Source: Verrucomicrobiaceae bacterium (GTDB lineage: Bacteria > Verrucomicrobiota > Verrucomicrobiia > Verrucomicrobiales > V1-33). Taken from it: a stretch of DNA of 52,510 nucleotides. The notes under the pieces were generated by a model that was given only the letters and a program-made list of their open reading frames with translations, did not search any database and was not told the origin of the DNA. The translations under genes and the position numbers were made by a program. The DNA is taken from assembly GCA_027483175.1 (NCBI GenBank), contig JAIXVE010000282.1, positions 1 through 52,510 of the forward strand. The letters run 5' to 3'. Positions 1 to 8,361 of this stretch are shown here, one piece after another (within the stretch, counting starts at the first letter, position 1; the number at the start of each line of letters is the position of its first letter).

Positions 1-547
1 CGCCGGCATCCGGCAGGGCAGCATCTACGTCGAAGACTTCGAAGACGGCCTCGTCAATAACCCGGGCCTCGCCATGACCCTCGGCATCATGAGTCCAGGC
101 GGCAGCGTGGACGAGGACGATGGCATTCTCGGCAATCAGGACGACGACACTTTCCATGGCAGAAACTGGTATGCCGGAGCCTCAGGTCCGTCTCTCACAG
201 CACGAGCGGAGTTCACTTCGGATGCCTCCGGCCACTACCCAACTTATGCGGGATGGGTCATCGACACCTACGAGGACCAGGATGCTTTCTTCGAAGCCTA
301 TGATCCCTCAGGCAATCTAGTCGCAAGCTATCGCTACATCCTGGCGTGGGGAGACTACCAGTTTGTAGGGGTTTATGCCCCGCAAGGTATCGGGGCCATC
401 CAAAGCCGGAATAACTTCAATCTCAGCATCGACCACGTCCAATACGGCTACGCCATTCCCGAACCCGGCACCGCCCTCCTGACCGCAACCGCAGCCCTCG
501 CCGCCGCATCCCGTCGCCGGCGAACACCCGCCCCCCAACTCCCCTGA
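1..547 (+). CDS. PEP-CTERM sorting-signal protein, C-terminal part
   Basis: The frame is open from base 2, so the gene starts outside the window and about 181 C-terminal residues are visible. The protein ends with the sequence PEPG, then an alanine/leucine-rich hydrophobic stretch, then a cluster of four arginines. This is the tripartite PEP-CTERM signal, which is known to direct exported proteins to an exosortase for cleavage and surface attachment or release. The rest resembles a secreted all-beta domain rich in Asp, Gly and Tyr, which I do not recognise. An internal ATG at 74 exists, but nothing favours it over the upstream extension. No exosortase gene lies in the window. It converges on the minus-strand operon ending at 784. 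Confidence 0.8.
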   Translation, partial: AGIRQGSIYVEDFEDGLVNNPGLAMTLGIMSPGGSVDEDDGILGNQDDDTFHGRNWYAGASGPSLTARAEFTSDASGHYPTYAGWVIDTYEDQDAFFEAYDPSGNLVASYRYILAWGDYQFVGVYAPQGIGAIQSRNNFNLSIDHVQYGYAIPEPGTALLTATAALAAASRRRRTPAPQLP

Positions 548-645
548 ACCCTCACTTCTCGGCAGTGTTTGAGAAACCCCTGCCACCAGCGCATGCCGCC
601 GTAGCAAGCATCCCGCCCTTTCCTCCCCACTCACCCACCCCTTCC

Positions 646-701
646 GGCCCAAAGGGCCTCAAGACCAGAGCCCAGGGACGAAGCAAAGCGAAGGCCCTGG
701 G
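646..701. repeat. Two hairpins between convergent genes
   Basis: The 236-bp space between two convergent stop codons holds two inverted repeats. The first has 5-bp arms GGCCC/GGGCC around AAA (646-658). The second has 7-bp arms CCCAGGG/CCCTGGG (671-677 and 695-701) around a 17-nt loop containing GAAGC and GCGAAGG. The second has the same arms as the hairpin at 28109-28145, so it is probably a dispersed repeat of this genome. Either could act as a bidirectional transcription stop, but there is no clear T-tract. Confidence 0.5.
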
Positions 702-783
702 ATGCCCTTCCCGCCCCACTCCACCAACCGCCGGCGGCCACGCAAGACACCAGCCCCCTAACCCGCCTTGAACTCACCCGGCA

Positions 784-1692
784 TCAGGGCTTCAGGATCT
801 GTACACGATAAAACCTAGCCGGAGCGTCGGCATTAACATCCACCACCACCCGTTCATTCCCCTCATCACTGACCACACCGTCGGCAATCTCACTCCAGCT
901 CCCGCCAACCAGCACCTCGCTGCTGAATACCCGGTAAGTGCGGTTCGCAAACCATGGGCCGAAAACAATCCGCTTCCGGGTCGGATCACCCGCCACCTCC
1001 TCGACTCGACAACCGAACCGTGAGGCACCATCCACCGGCACCAGCCCTGCCGTGAATTCAAACAGGTTGGTCTGCCCATCGTAATCCGGATCAGCCCCGG
1101 GCACCCCCTCAGGATTGCTCACACCGAAGTACTGTACCTGCCATGCGTCATCAATCCCGTCAGCCGCATACGTCCCGAAATCGTCCGTGCTCACATTGAC
1201 GATCGAGAGGTCCACCGTGCCGCTGTTGCCGCCGTAACTGCCAACCACTGTAGCAGCAGCATCCGCATAAACCCTCGCCGCTCTGGCTAGTCCTTCCGCC
1301 CCGACACCCGCCAGCGGTCCTGCCTGAACGCCCCATGTCACCTCGGACCCTGCAAGGTCAATCCTCGTGTCATCATCCAGCAGTAGCCAAGCCCTCAACT
1401 GACTCACTCCGCCTTCCTCCAGCACCACAGGCGAGGCCGCCAGCCGCAGCGCCGTCACCTCATAAAGCTGACCAATGTACCCGTTCTTAACCGTCCCCTC
1501 GGATGCCGCAGCCGTGACCACTCCCGCCACCCCTCCCACACTGCCATCATTTGAATAATTCGCGCTGGCCGTGCGCTGACCGCCCGCATCAGCAGCCTCC
1601 GCGGCCACCGCATAGCTGGCACTCTTGCGGATGCCAGCATCTGCCGTTCCGCCGGCAATCAGCACCAGCGTCATGGATATCGTCGCTCTCAT
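784..1692 (-). CDS. Exported protein with TSP3-like calcium-binding segment, unknown function
   Basis: 302 residues. Residues 1-19 form a signal peptide (MRATISMTLVLIAGGTADA). The middle (about 75-170) looks like an Ig-type beta domain. Residues 170-215 contain DDAWQVQYFG and then DPDYDGQTNLFEF, the type-3 thrombospondin/EF-hand-like Asp pattern common near the C-terminus of verrucomicrobial secreted proteins. The last 80 residues form another beta module ending RFYRVQ. The ATG overlaps the stop codon of the parvulin-like gene by four bases (ATGA, 1689-1692), so translation is probably coupled. It is the last gene of the kelch operon. I do not recognise a specific function. Confidence 0.75.
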   Translation of the reverse strand: MRATISMTLVLIAGGTADAGIRKSASYAVAAEAADAGGQRTASANYSNDGSVGGVAGVVTAAASEGTVKNGYIGQLYEVTALRLAASPVVLEEGGVSQLRAWLLLDDDTRIDLAGSEVTWGVQAGPLAGVGAEGLARAARVYADAAATVVGSYGGNSGTVDLSIVNVSTDDFGTYAADGIDDAWQVQYFGVSNPEGVPGADPDYDGQTNLFEFTAGLVPVDGASRFGCRVEEVAGDPTRKRIVFGPWFANRTYRVFSSEVLVGGSWSEIADGVVSDEGNERVVVDVNADAPARFYRVQILKP

Positions 1693-2597
1693 GGCTTCTC
1701 TACTGCTTCAGGCTGCATTGCGAGCCACTCTCCGCAGCTCCGCTTCGGAAACGTCAGGCTTCTCACCGCAAGGATCAGCTCCGTCTTCACCTTCGCCTCA
1801 AACAACAGAAATCCCGCCGGCGTCTCGATCACCGCACTCACATCGCCCGCCTGCCGCAGCTGGGATCTGAGAATCTTCTGCATCCTCGGATCCATGTCTT
1901 CCATGTAACGCTTCTCTGCCTTCCCTTCTCCACCCTGCCCAGGCCCACTCAGCAATTCCGCGATCTGCGCCGTCGCCTCCACCGAATAACTGCCGCTCTT
2001 CGCAGTGGACTTCACCGGTGCGGTCGCCGCAGCCGGACGCTCGTCCGTCACCTCCCCCGCAGGTCGCGCCGTCAGCTCCCAGGTCACCTCCTCTCCTCCC
2101 TCCACCTTCTGTCCAGCCTTCAGCCTCTCACGGACCTCCTCCGCCATCCGCCGCTGCGGGGCATGCAACGCATCATCATTCTCATACTTCTCCCGCAGCA
2201 CCCGCTCGACCACAATCGGCCGCGCCATCGCCCGGGCAAACCGATCCGGATCATTCCCCAGCGCACGCTTGATCTCGCCGAGCATCTCCGGCGCACGGGT
2301 CGTCTCGTCCATCCGCCTCACCTCCTTCTCTATCATCTCCCCCGTCACCTTCACTCCGTACACCCGCGCAAGCACCGCTTCCTTCCGGAGGTCGTCACTC
2401 ACCAGTTTCTCCAGTACCGCCGCCGGCATTGCCTCCTCGAATGACAGCTTCGCGCCAGTCCGGTGCTCGTGATACACACGCTCGATCGCAGCACGATCCC
2501 CCATCCGCTGCGCCAGTTCTTCCCCGGCAGCTCGCACCTTCGGAAGCTCCGCCAGGAGCAGCAGCACGGCCATGATACCCGCTCTATTCATCCCCAT
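1689..2597 (-). CDS. Exported parvulin/SurA-like peptidyl-prolyl isomerase or chaperone
   Basis: 302 residues with a short N-terminal hydrophobic signal (about 5-23, ending VRAA). Residues 28-150 are helical and charged, as in the chaperone part of SurA/PpiD-type proteins. The C-terminal third has the parvulin-like end pattern GDVSAVIETPAGFLLFEAK near residue 250. Known members of this fold assist folding of exported beta-rich proteins in the periplasm. The similarity is visible but distant, and prolyl isomerase activity is not certain. It starts 3 bases after the stop of the upstream kelch gene and its stop overlaps the next start, so it is firmly inside the operon. A dedicated folding helper for the kelch proteins is my inference. 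A second in-frame ATG at 2591 is an alternative start. Confidence 0.65.
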   Translation of the reverse strand: MGMNRAGIMAVLLLLAELPKVRAAGEELAQRMGDRAAIERVYHEHRTGAKLSFEEAMPAAVLEKLVSDDLRKEAVLARVYGVKVTGEMIEKEVRRMDETTRAPEMLGEIKRALGNDPDRFARAMARPIVVERVLREKYENDDALHAPQRRMAEEVRERLKAGQKVEGGEEVTWELTARPAGEVTDERPAAATAPVKSTAKSGSYSVEATAQIAELLSGPGQGGEGKAEKRYMEDMDPRMQKILRSQLRQAGDVSAVIETPAGFLLFEAKVKTELILAVRSLTFPKRSCGEWLAMQPEAVEKP

Positions 2598-2600
2598 GAT

Positions 2601-4382
2601 TCACAGCTTCTGGTAAAGGTACATCGGTTTGCCTGGCCTCCACGACCACGTGTCCCCATAGTAACGGGTACCGCCGCTGGTGCCACCAAAGATAATCGCC
2701 TCCCTCCCGGTCCACACCATCGGCGCAGACTCCCGCGCCAGCGGCGCCCCCAGCGTCGGCACCCCGATCCAGCTATTCTCCGTCGGATTGAACCGCCCGC
2801 CATCGCTCCAGTAGCCGCCGCCGCTCACTCCTCCCCAGACCATCATCTCGCGCCCGGTCCACACCGCCACGTGCAGCGATCGCGCCGTTGGGGCGCCCAC
2901 CGAGGTCACCGCGGCCGCACCATCGGGCCTCACACCCATCCAGGTATTACTCGTCGGATTGTACCGCCCGCCATCACCGAAATCCGATGAGCCCCCGGCA
3001 CCACCCCAGACAATCATCTCACTCCCAGTCCACACCGCCGTATGCCGTGACCGCCCACCCGGCGCTCCGGAAGAAGTCGCCGCCAACCAATAGTCGTCCG
3101 CCGCAAGGTAACGCGCACCATCACCAAGCGCAGCACCACCCGCCGTCCGCCCACCCCAGATGATCATCATCTCCCCAGTCCACACCACCGTGTGATCCAA
3201 ACGCCCGCTAGGCGCGCCAATCCCGGTCATCGCCGCCCATGTGCCGCTCGCGGGACGCATCCGCCATCCACCACTCACAGGTAAACCGCCACTCCCGACT
3301 CCTCCCCAGACTATCATCTCGTTCCCCGTCCACACCGCCGTGTGCCCCGAACGCGCCGCCGCGCCCCCTCCACTCACCGCCATCCAGGAATCAGTCACCG
3401 GATTGTACCGCCCACCGTCAGCAAAATACCCGCTCCCATCAGTCCCACCCCAGACAATCATCTCGCTCCCCGTCCACACCGCCGTGTGCCCCGAACGCGC
3501 CGCAGGCGCTCCGCTCACGCTCAACGCCGTCCATCGGTTCAACACCGGATTGAACCGCCCGCCATCTCTCCGCAGCACACTGCCATCACCACCACCCCAC
3601 ACAATCAGCTCACTCCCCGTCCACACCGCCGTGTGCCGCTGCCGAGCAGCAGGCCCAGCCACGCTGCTTCTCTCCTCCCACACCCCGCCAGTCGCCATCA
3701 ACCCAAGATTCACATAGCCCGCCTCCACCAGCGCCGGATTCTCCGCCTCAGACAATACCACCGCCCCGCCGGGTACCAGCGCAAAGCCGCTGGCATTCAA
3801 GTTCGTCTCCACCGCCCCGCGGGCAAGGTGACCAGATGTCACCGCCCCGACCGCAAGCTTCGCAGCCGTCACCGCATCAGCTCCCAGTTGACCACTGCCC
3901 ACCGCACCTCCCGCAATCGCCGCCCCGCGAACCGCCCCGTCCGGTACTCCATCCGCCCTCATCGCATACCCAACCGCCGCAATCCGCTGATCAGGACTCA
4001 GCAACTGCGATCCATTCACCCCGTCATCAAACCAAACCCTCAGCCGGACATCCGCATTCTCAAAAACTCTCGCAGGCACCACCTCCATGTTCGCCATCCC
4101 CGCGTCGCCCAGCAGCACCGCGTAAAGGCCCTTCTTCACCTCGATCTCCACCGCATCCGCAGGCTCGGAACCTGCCACACTGCTCCCGTCATTGCTCCAG
4201 TACGTCTCGCCGGCACCCCCGCCCACAAGCGCAAACCTGAACTTGCCAGTCCCCTCGAAACTCACCCCTCCCACCGCAACCCGCCCCCGGTATTCAATCA
4301 GCCGCGGCCCTTGCGCCGACACCATGCCCGCACCAGCTAACATCATAACAATCCATGCCGCCACCCACACTCGTGTTCTCAT
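2601..4382 (-). CDS. Exported kelch-repeat protein, 7 repeats
   Basis: 593 residues. A signal peptide (MRTRVWVAAWIVMMLAGAG...SAQ) is followed by a head of about 220 residues with the pattern IEYRGRV, FRFALV, TYWSNDG, GLYAVLLGD, VRLRVWFDD and QRIAAVGYA, then short GAV...AAKLA-type repeats. This head resembles the shaft-adjacent domain seen in tail-fibre and surface proteins. From about residue 249 there are seven kelch-type repeats of about 49 residues, core HTAVWTGSEMIVWGG ... DGGRYNP ... W. The last is degenerate, with DTWSW and ending LYQKL. Seven blades fit one closed beta-propeller. I chose the ATG at 4382 because AGGAG lies 7 bases upstream. The ATG at 4403 overlaps the previous stop but lacks such a site. 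Confidence 0.85.
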   Translation of the reverse strand: MRTRVWVAAWIVMMLAGAGMVSAQGPRLIEYRGRVAVGGVSFEGTGKFRFALVGGGAGETYWSNDGSSVAGSEPADAVEIEVKKGLYAVLLGDAGMANMEVVPARVFENADVRLRVWFDDGVNGSQLLSPDQRIAAVGYAMRADGVPDGAVRGAAIAGGAVGSGQLGADAVTAAKLAVGAVTSGHLARGAVETNLNASGFALVPGGAVVLSEAENPALVEAGYVNLGLMATGGVWEERSSVAGPAARQRHTAVWTGSELIVWGGGDGSVLRRDGGRFNPVLNRWTALSVSGAPAARSGHTAVWTGSEMIVWGGTDGSGYFADGGRYNPVTDSWMAVSGGGAAARSGHTAVWTGNEMIVWGGVGSGGLPVSGGWRMRPASGTWAAMTGIGAPSGRLDHTVVWTGEMMIIWGGRTAGGAALGDGARYLAADDYWLAATSSGAPGGRSRHTAVWTGSEMIVWGGAGGSSDFGDGGRYNPTSNTWMGVRPDGAAAVTSVGAPTARSLHVAVWTGREMMVWGGVSGGGYWSDGGRFNPTENSWIGVPTLGAPLARESAPMVWTGREAIIFGGTSGGTRYYGDTWSWRPGKPMYLYQKL

Positions 4383-4389
4383 CGCTGAT

Positions 4390-4394
4390 CTCCT
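4390..4394 (-). promoter_or_regulatory. Ribosome binding site deciding the kelch start
   Basis: On the minus strand AGGAG is followed by 7 bases and the ATG at 4382. The site sits between two candidate starts (4403 and 4382) and selects the downstream one, which also begins directly with a signal peptide. It overlaps the 3' end region of the upstream 21-repeat gene, so re-initiation after that stop is likely. Confidence 0.7.
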
Positions 4395-4399
4395 TTCTG

Positions 4400-7300
4400 T
4401 CATGGCTTCTGGTAAAGTGCTAGTTTCCTCCCCGGCGTCCACGACCACGTGTCGTTCAAGTATCTCCCGATTCCATTCACGCCCCCGAAAACAATCATTT
4501 CACCACCAGTCCAGACCGCCGTGTGCGCCTGACGTGACGGCAACGCACGCACACTGCTCATCGCCGTCCAGTTGTTGCCCGCCGGATCATATCGCCCGCC
4601 GTCATTCAGCGTATTGCTCCCGTCCGTTCCCCCCCAGACAATCATCTCGCTGCCTGTCCACACCGCCGTGTGCCCCTGCCGCCTCACCGGACTTCCCCTC
4701 GACCCCGTCGCCACCCATGCATTCGCACCAGGCCGGTAACGCCCGCCGTCGCTCAGCAGCGTCACCCCGCTGATTCCTCCCCAGACGATCATCTCTTCCC
4801 CCGTCCACACCGCCGTGTGACCCGAACGCGCCGCAGGAGCGCCCGCCCCAGACACCGCCGCCCACCCGCCGCCCGACGGACTGAATCGCCCCCCGTCTCC
4901 TGCAACCAATCCGTTAGCGCCAGTCCCGCCCCAGACAATCATCTCACTCCCCGTCCACACCGCCGTGTGCCGCCAGCGCGCCGCGGGCGCTCCCACCGCA
5001 CTCATCGCCGTCCACGTGTCGTCCACCGCCCGATAACGCCCTCCATCCATCAGCACACTCCCCCCAGCCGTCCGCCCACCCCACACGATCATCTCTGCCC
5101 CAGTCCACACCGCCGCATGGTTGGACCGCCCGGCCGGCGCTCCCGCCCCGCTGACTCCTGTCCAGGTGTTGAGTGCCGGATTGTACCGCCCACCACCTGT
5201 CCCCGTCCCACCCCAGACAATCATCTCACTCCCGGTCCACACCGCCGTATGCTCGGACCGCACCGCAGGCGCGTCCACTGTACTCACCGCCGTCCACACG
5301 TTGCTCGCAGGATTATACCGCCCTCCCTCGCCGTGTATATTAATCCCGTACAAGCCACCCCACACCACCATCTCACTCCCGGTCCACACCACACTGTGCC
5401 CACGGCATGCCAAAGGACTAAACGGCACCGCCGACTCTACCATCATCACCCAGCTATTGCTCGCAGGATTATACCGATAGCCGTCACTCCAAGGTGTGCC
5501 TTCGACGAAACCTCCCCAGACAATCATCTCACGCCCCGTCCACACCGCCGTATGCGAGGATCGCCCTTCCAAAAACCCGACCGTTGCCGTGGCCGTCCAC
5601 GTGTCGCTTGCCGGGTTGTAGCGGCCGCCATCAGACTTGTATCCGCCAACGCCGTCCGCCCCCCCCCAGATGATCATCTCACTCCCTGTCCACACCGCAG
5701 TATGCCGGGAACGCGCCGAGGGGGCCCCCGTACTGCTCACCGCCCCACGCCAACTGTTCGTCCCCGGATGATAGCGCCCACCATCATTGAAAACACCGAA
5801 GGAATCGTTACGCCCACCCCACACGATCATCTCGCTCCCAGTCCACACCGCCGACCGCAAGGCGCGAGCCGCAGGCGCACCAGTCGTGCTCACCGCCGCC
5901 CAACTGTCACTCGCCGGATTGTAACGCCCGCCGCTGTTCGATCCACTGACCCGAAACCCTCCCCAGACGATCATCTCGCTCCCAGTCCACACCGCCGTAT
6001 GATTCGAACGCGCACCAGGAACGCCGACACCTGACATCGACCTCCAACTGTTCCCGACAGGGTTGTACCGCCCCCCGTCAGCAAAATCCCGGCTCCCATC
6101 AGTGCCACCCCAGACAATCATCTCGCTACCTGTCCAAATCACCGTGTGCCCTGAACGCGCGACTGGCGCGCCGGTCGTACTCATCGCCGTCCAACTGTTA
6201 CTCACCGGATTGTAACGCCCGCCTCCATTCAGTTCTCCGTTTCTAGCTCCGCGCCAGACGATCATCTCGCTCCCAGTCCACACCGCCCTTAGACCCGAAA
6301 GCCCCGCGGGCGCTCCAATCGTGTTGATCGCAAACAGACGGTTGACCGTCGGATCGTACCGCCATCCATCTTTGAACACTTCCCCAGTCTCGCCGAATCC
6401 TCCCCAGACGATCATCTCGCTCCCAGTCCACACCGCGCTATGCCCGGTACGCCCATAGAGGTCAGAATAGGATGCTGATCCGTAGACACCGTCGATTTCC
6501 CTCCATGTGCTCCTCACAGGATCGTACCGGCCTCCGTTGCCAAATAGTGGTTGGTCCGACCCCCCACCACCACCCCAGACGATCATCTCACGCCCGGTCC
6601 ACACCAGCGAAAAACCAGCCCGCGGGGTCAGCACCCCATTCACTGGGACGGCCTTCCAATCGTTACTCGCAGGATTATACCGCCCGCCGTCCGACCAGAC
6701 ACCAGAACTCAGCGCCCCCCCCCAGACGATCATTTCGCTCCCAGTCCACACCGCCCTGTGCCCCCTCAGCGCGACCCTCCCACCGCTCGGAGCAATCTCC
6801 GCCCAGCTGTCCTTCAACGGATCATAGCGGCCTCCGTTCTTCGTTATACCAATGTCCAATCCTCCTGCCCCCCCCCAGATGATCATCTCATGCCCAGTCC
6901 ACACCGCCGTATGCCCCGTGCGCATGTCAGGCGCATCCCTCGCGCTCATCGGTTTCCAGCGGTTCGTCGCCGGATCATACCGCCCGCCGTCGCCATAAGA
7001 CTTCGGGCCGGATTGTCCGCCCCAGACAACCATCTCGCTCCCCGTCCACACCCCCGTGTGAGCCGAGCGCGCGGCCGGCGCTCCGCTCACAGCCATCTCG
7101 CTCCAGCGGTTGCCCAACGGATCGTAACGCCCGCCGTTATTCATTGTTGCCCCTGCCCGACTCTGCCCACCCCAGATGATCATCTCGCCCCCAGTCCACA
7201 CCGCAGAAAACGTTTCACGCGCACTCGGCGCACCCAGCGTGCTCACCGGCACCCAACTGTTCGTCACCGGATTGTACCGCCCGCCGTCGCCATAATCCAA

Positions 7301-8278
7301 CGCGTTCACATACCCATCGTCCACAGACCCGCCCCACACAATCATCTCACTGCCAGTCCACACCGCCGCGTGACGACTGCGTGGTGCCGGCGCTCCAGTC
7401 GTGTCCACCGCCGACCAGTTGTTCGCCGCCGGATTGTATCGCCCGCCGGTATTCAAAACACGAAGGGAAGGCGTGCCCGCACCGACTCCTCCCCACACAA
7501 TCATCTCACTCCCCGTCCAAACCGCTGTGTGCCCATAACGACTCGCCGCCGGCACTCCACTCGTTCGCTCCTGCCACACATCCAGTGTCTCCATCGCCGA
7601 AAGCTTCACATACCCGGCATCGACAAGCGACTCGCTGTCCGAGGCCGCCATCACCACCCCACCCACCGGAACTCCCGCCTTCCCGCCAGCCTTCAGACTT
7701 GCCGCCACCGCCCCGCTCCCAAGCTGCTCCGCCCCGACCGCACCCCGGGCAATGTTCGCAGCCTTCACAGCACCGTCCCCAAGCGCCGCAGTGCCCACCG
7801 CCCCGTCCACTATCTTCCCCGAAGTGATCGCACCTCGCGAAACACCCCCGGCCATCATCGCATATCCCACCGCCGCGATCCGCTGGTCCGGCGTCAGCAG
7901 CTGCGATCCATTCGTCCGGTCATCAAACCACACCCGCAGATGCACATCACCATTGCTGAATACATTCGCAGGCACCGCCGCCATATTCACTAACCGCGTG
8001 TCCCCCAGCAGCACCGCATATAGCCCCTTCTTCACACTGATCTCAACAGCCTTCACCGGCTCAGCCCCAGCCGCACCAGTGCCGTCATTGCTCCAGTAGG
8101 TCGTCGTGCCATTGCCGTTCACGAGCGCAAACTTGAACCTGCCCACTCCTTCAAACTCTTCCGCCCCCACCGAAACCCGACCCTGATAGTTGATCAGCCC
8201 AGGCACCTGCGCCTCAACACCGACTACCCCAACCATCAGAAACAAAAGGGCCCTCACAAGCGAATACAATGTCTTCAT
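4400..8278 (-). CDS. Giant exported kelch-repeat protein, 21 repeats
   Basis: 1292 residues from the ATG at 8278, which encodes a signal peptide (MKTLYSLVRALLFLMVGVVGVEAQ) and has AGGAAG 10 bases upstream. Longer in-frame starts run antiparallel in composition to, and overlap, the preceding kelch gene, so I rejected them. The head (about 25-247) matches those of the two flanking kelch proteins (INYQGRV, YWSNDG, GLYAVLLGD, LRVWFDD). I count 21 copies of the VWTGSEMIVWGG motif from about residue 248 to the end, with unit length 44-57. The last has the terminal variant DTWSWTPG...LYQKP. Twenty-one equals three seven-bladed propellers, suggesting three domains in a row. Extracellular ligand or glycan binding is plausible but unproven. 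Confidence 0.85.
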   Translation of the reverse strand: MKTLYSLVRALLFLMVGVVGVEAQVPGLINYQGRVSVGAEEFEGVGRFKFALVNGNGTTTYWSNDGTGAAGAEPVKAVEISVKKGLYAVLLGDTRLVNMAAVPANVFSNGDVHLRVWFDDRTNGSQLLTPDQRIAAVGYAMMAGGVSRGAITSGKIVDGAVGTAALGDGAVKAANIARGAVGAEQLGSGAVAASLKAGGKAGVPVGGVVMAASDSESLVDAGYVKLSAMETLDVWQERTSGVPAASRYGHTAVWTGSEMIVWGGVGAGTPSLRVLNTGGRYNPAANNWSAVDTTGAPAPRSRHAAVWTGSEMIVWGGSVDDGYVNALDYGDGGRYNPVTNSWVPVSTLGAPSARETFSAVWTGGEMIIWGGQSRAGATMNNGGRYDPLGNRWSEMAVSGAPAARSAHTGVWTGSEMVVWGGQSGPKSYGDGGRYDPATNRWKPMSARDAPDMRTGHTAVWTGHEMIIWGGAGGLDIGITKNGGRYDPLKDSWAEIAPSGGRVALRGHRAVWTGSEMIVWGGALSSGVWSDGGRYNPASNDWKAVPVNGVLTPRAGFSLVWTGREMIVWGGGGGSDQPLFGNGGRYDPVRSTWREIDGVYGSASYSDLYGRTGHSAVWTGSEMIVWGGFGETGEVFKDGWRYDPTVNRLFAINTIGAPAGLSGLRAVWTGSEMIVWRGARNGELNGGGRYNPVSNSWTAMSTTGAPVARSGHTVIWTGSEMIVWGGTDGSRDFADGGRYNPVGNSWRSMSGVGVPGARSNHTAVWTGSEMIVWGGFRVSGSNSGGRYNPASDSWAAVSTTGAPAARALRSAVWTGSEMIVWGGRNDSFGVFNDGGRYHPGTNSWRGAVSSTGAPSARSRHTAVWTGSEMIIWGGADGVGGYKSDGGRYNPASDTWTATATVGFLEGRSSHTAVWTGREMIVWGGFVEGTPWSDGYRYNPASNSWVMMVESAVPFSPLACRGHSVVWTGSEMVVWGGLYGINIHGEGGRYNPASNVWTAVSTVDAPAVRSEHTAVWTGSEMIVWGGTGTGGGRYNPALNTWTGVSGAGAPAGRSNHAAVWTGAEMIVWGGRTAGGSVLMDGGRYRAVDDTWTAMSAVGAPAARWRHTAVWTGSEMIVWGGTGANGLVAGDGGRFSPSGGGWAAVSGAGAPAARSGHTAVWTGEEMIVWGGISGVTLLSDGGRYRPGANAWVATGSRGSPVRRQGHTAVWTGSEMIVWGGTDGSNTLNDGGRYDPAGNNWTAMSSVRALPSRQAHTAVWTGGEMIVFGGVNGIGRYLNDTWSWTPGRKLALYQKP

Positions 8279-8361
8279 CGCTGTACGTCTTCCTGACTTG
8301 AGACGGATACGCCCACACCGCACCGTGCGCACATTGCAATTCATCGCTCTCTTCATGACAC

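Noticed and set aside
3342..7993. Several open frames on the plus strand opposite the kelch arrays
   Set aside because: Their regular His/Arg/Pro pattern is just the complement of the kelch repeat DNA.
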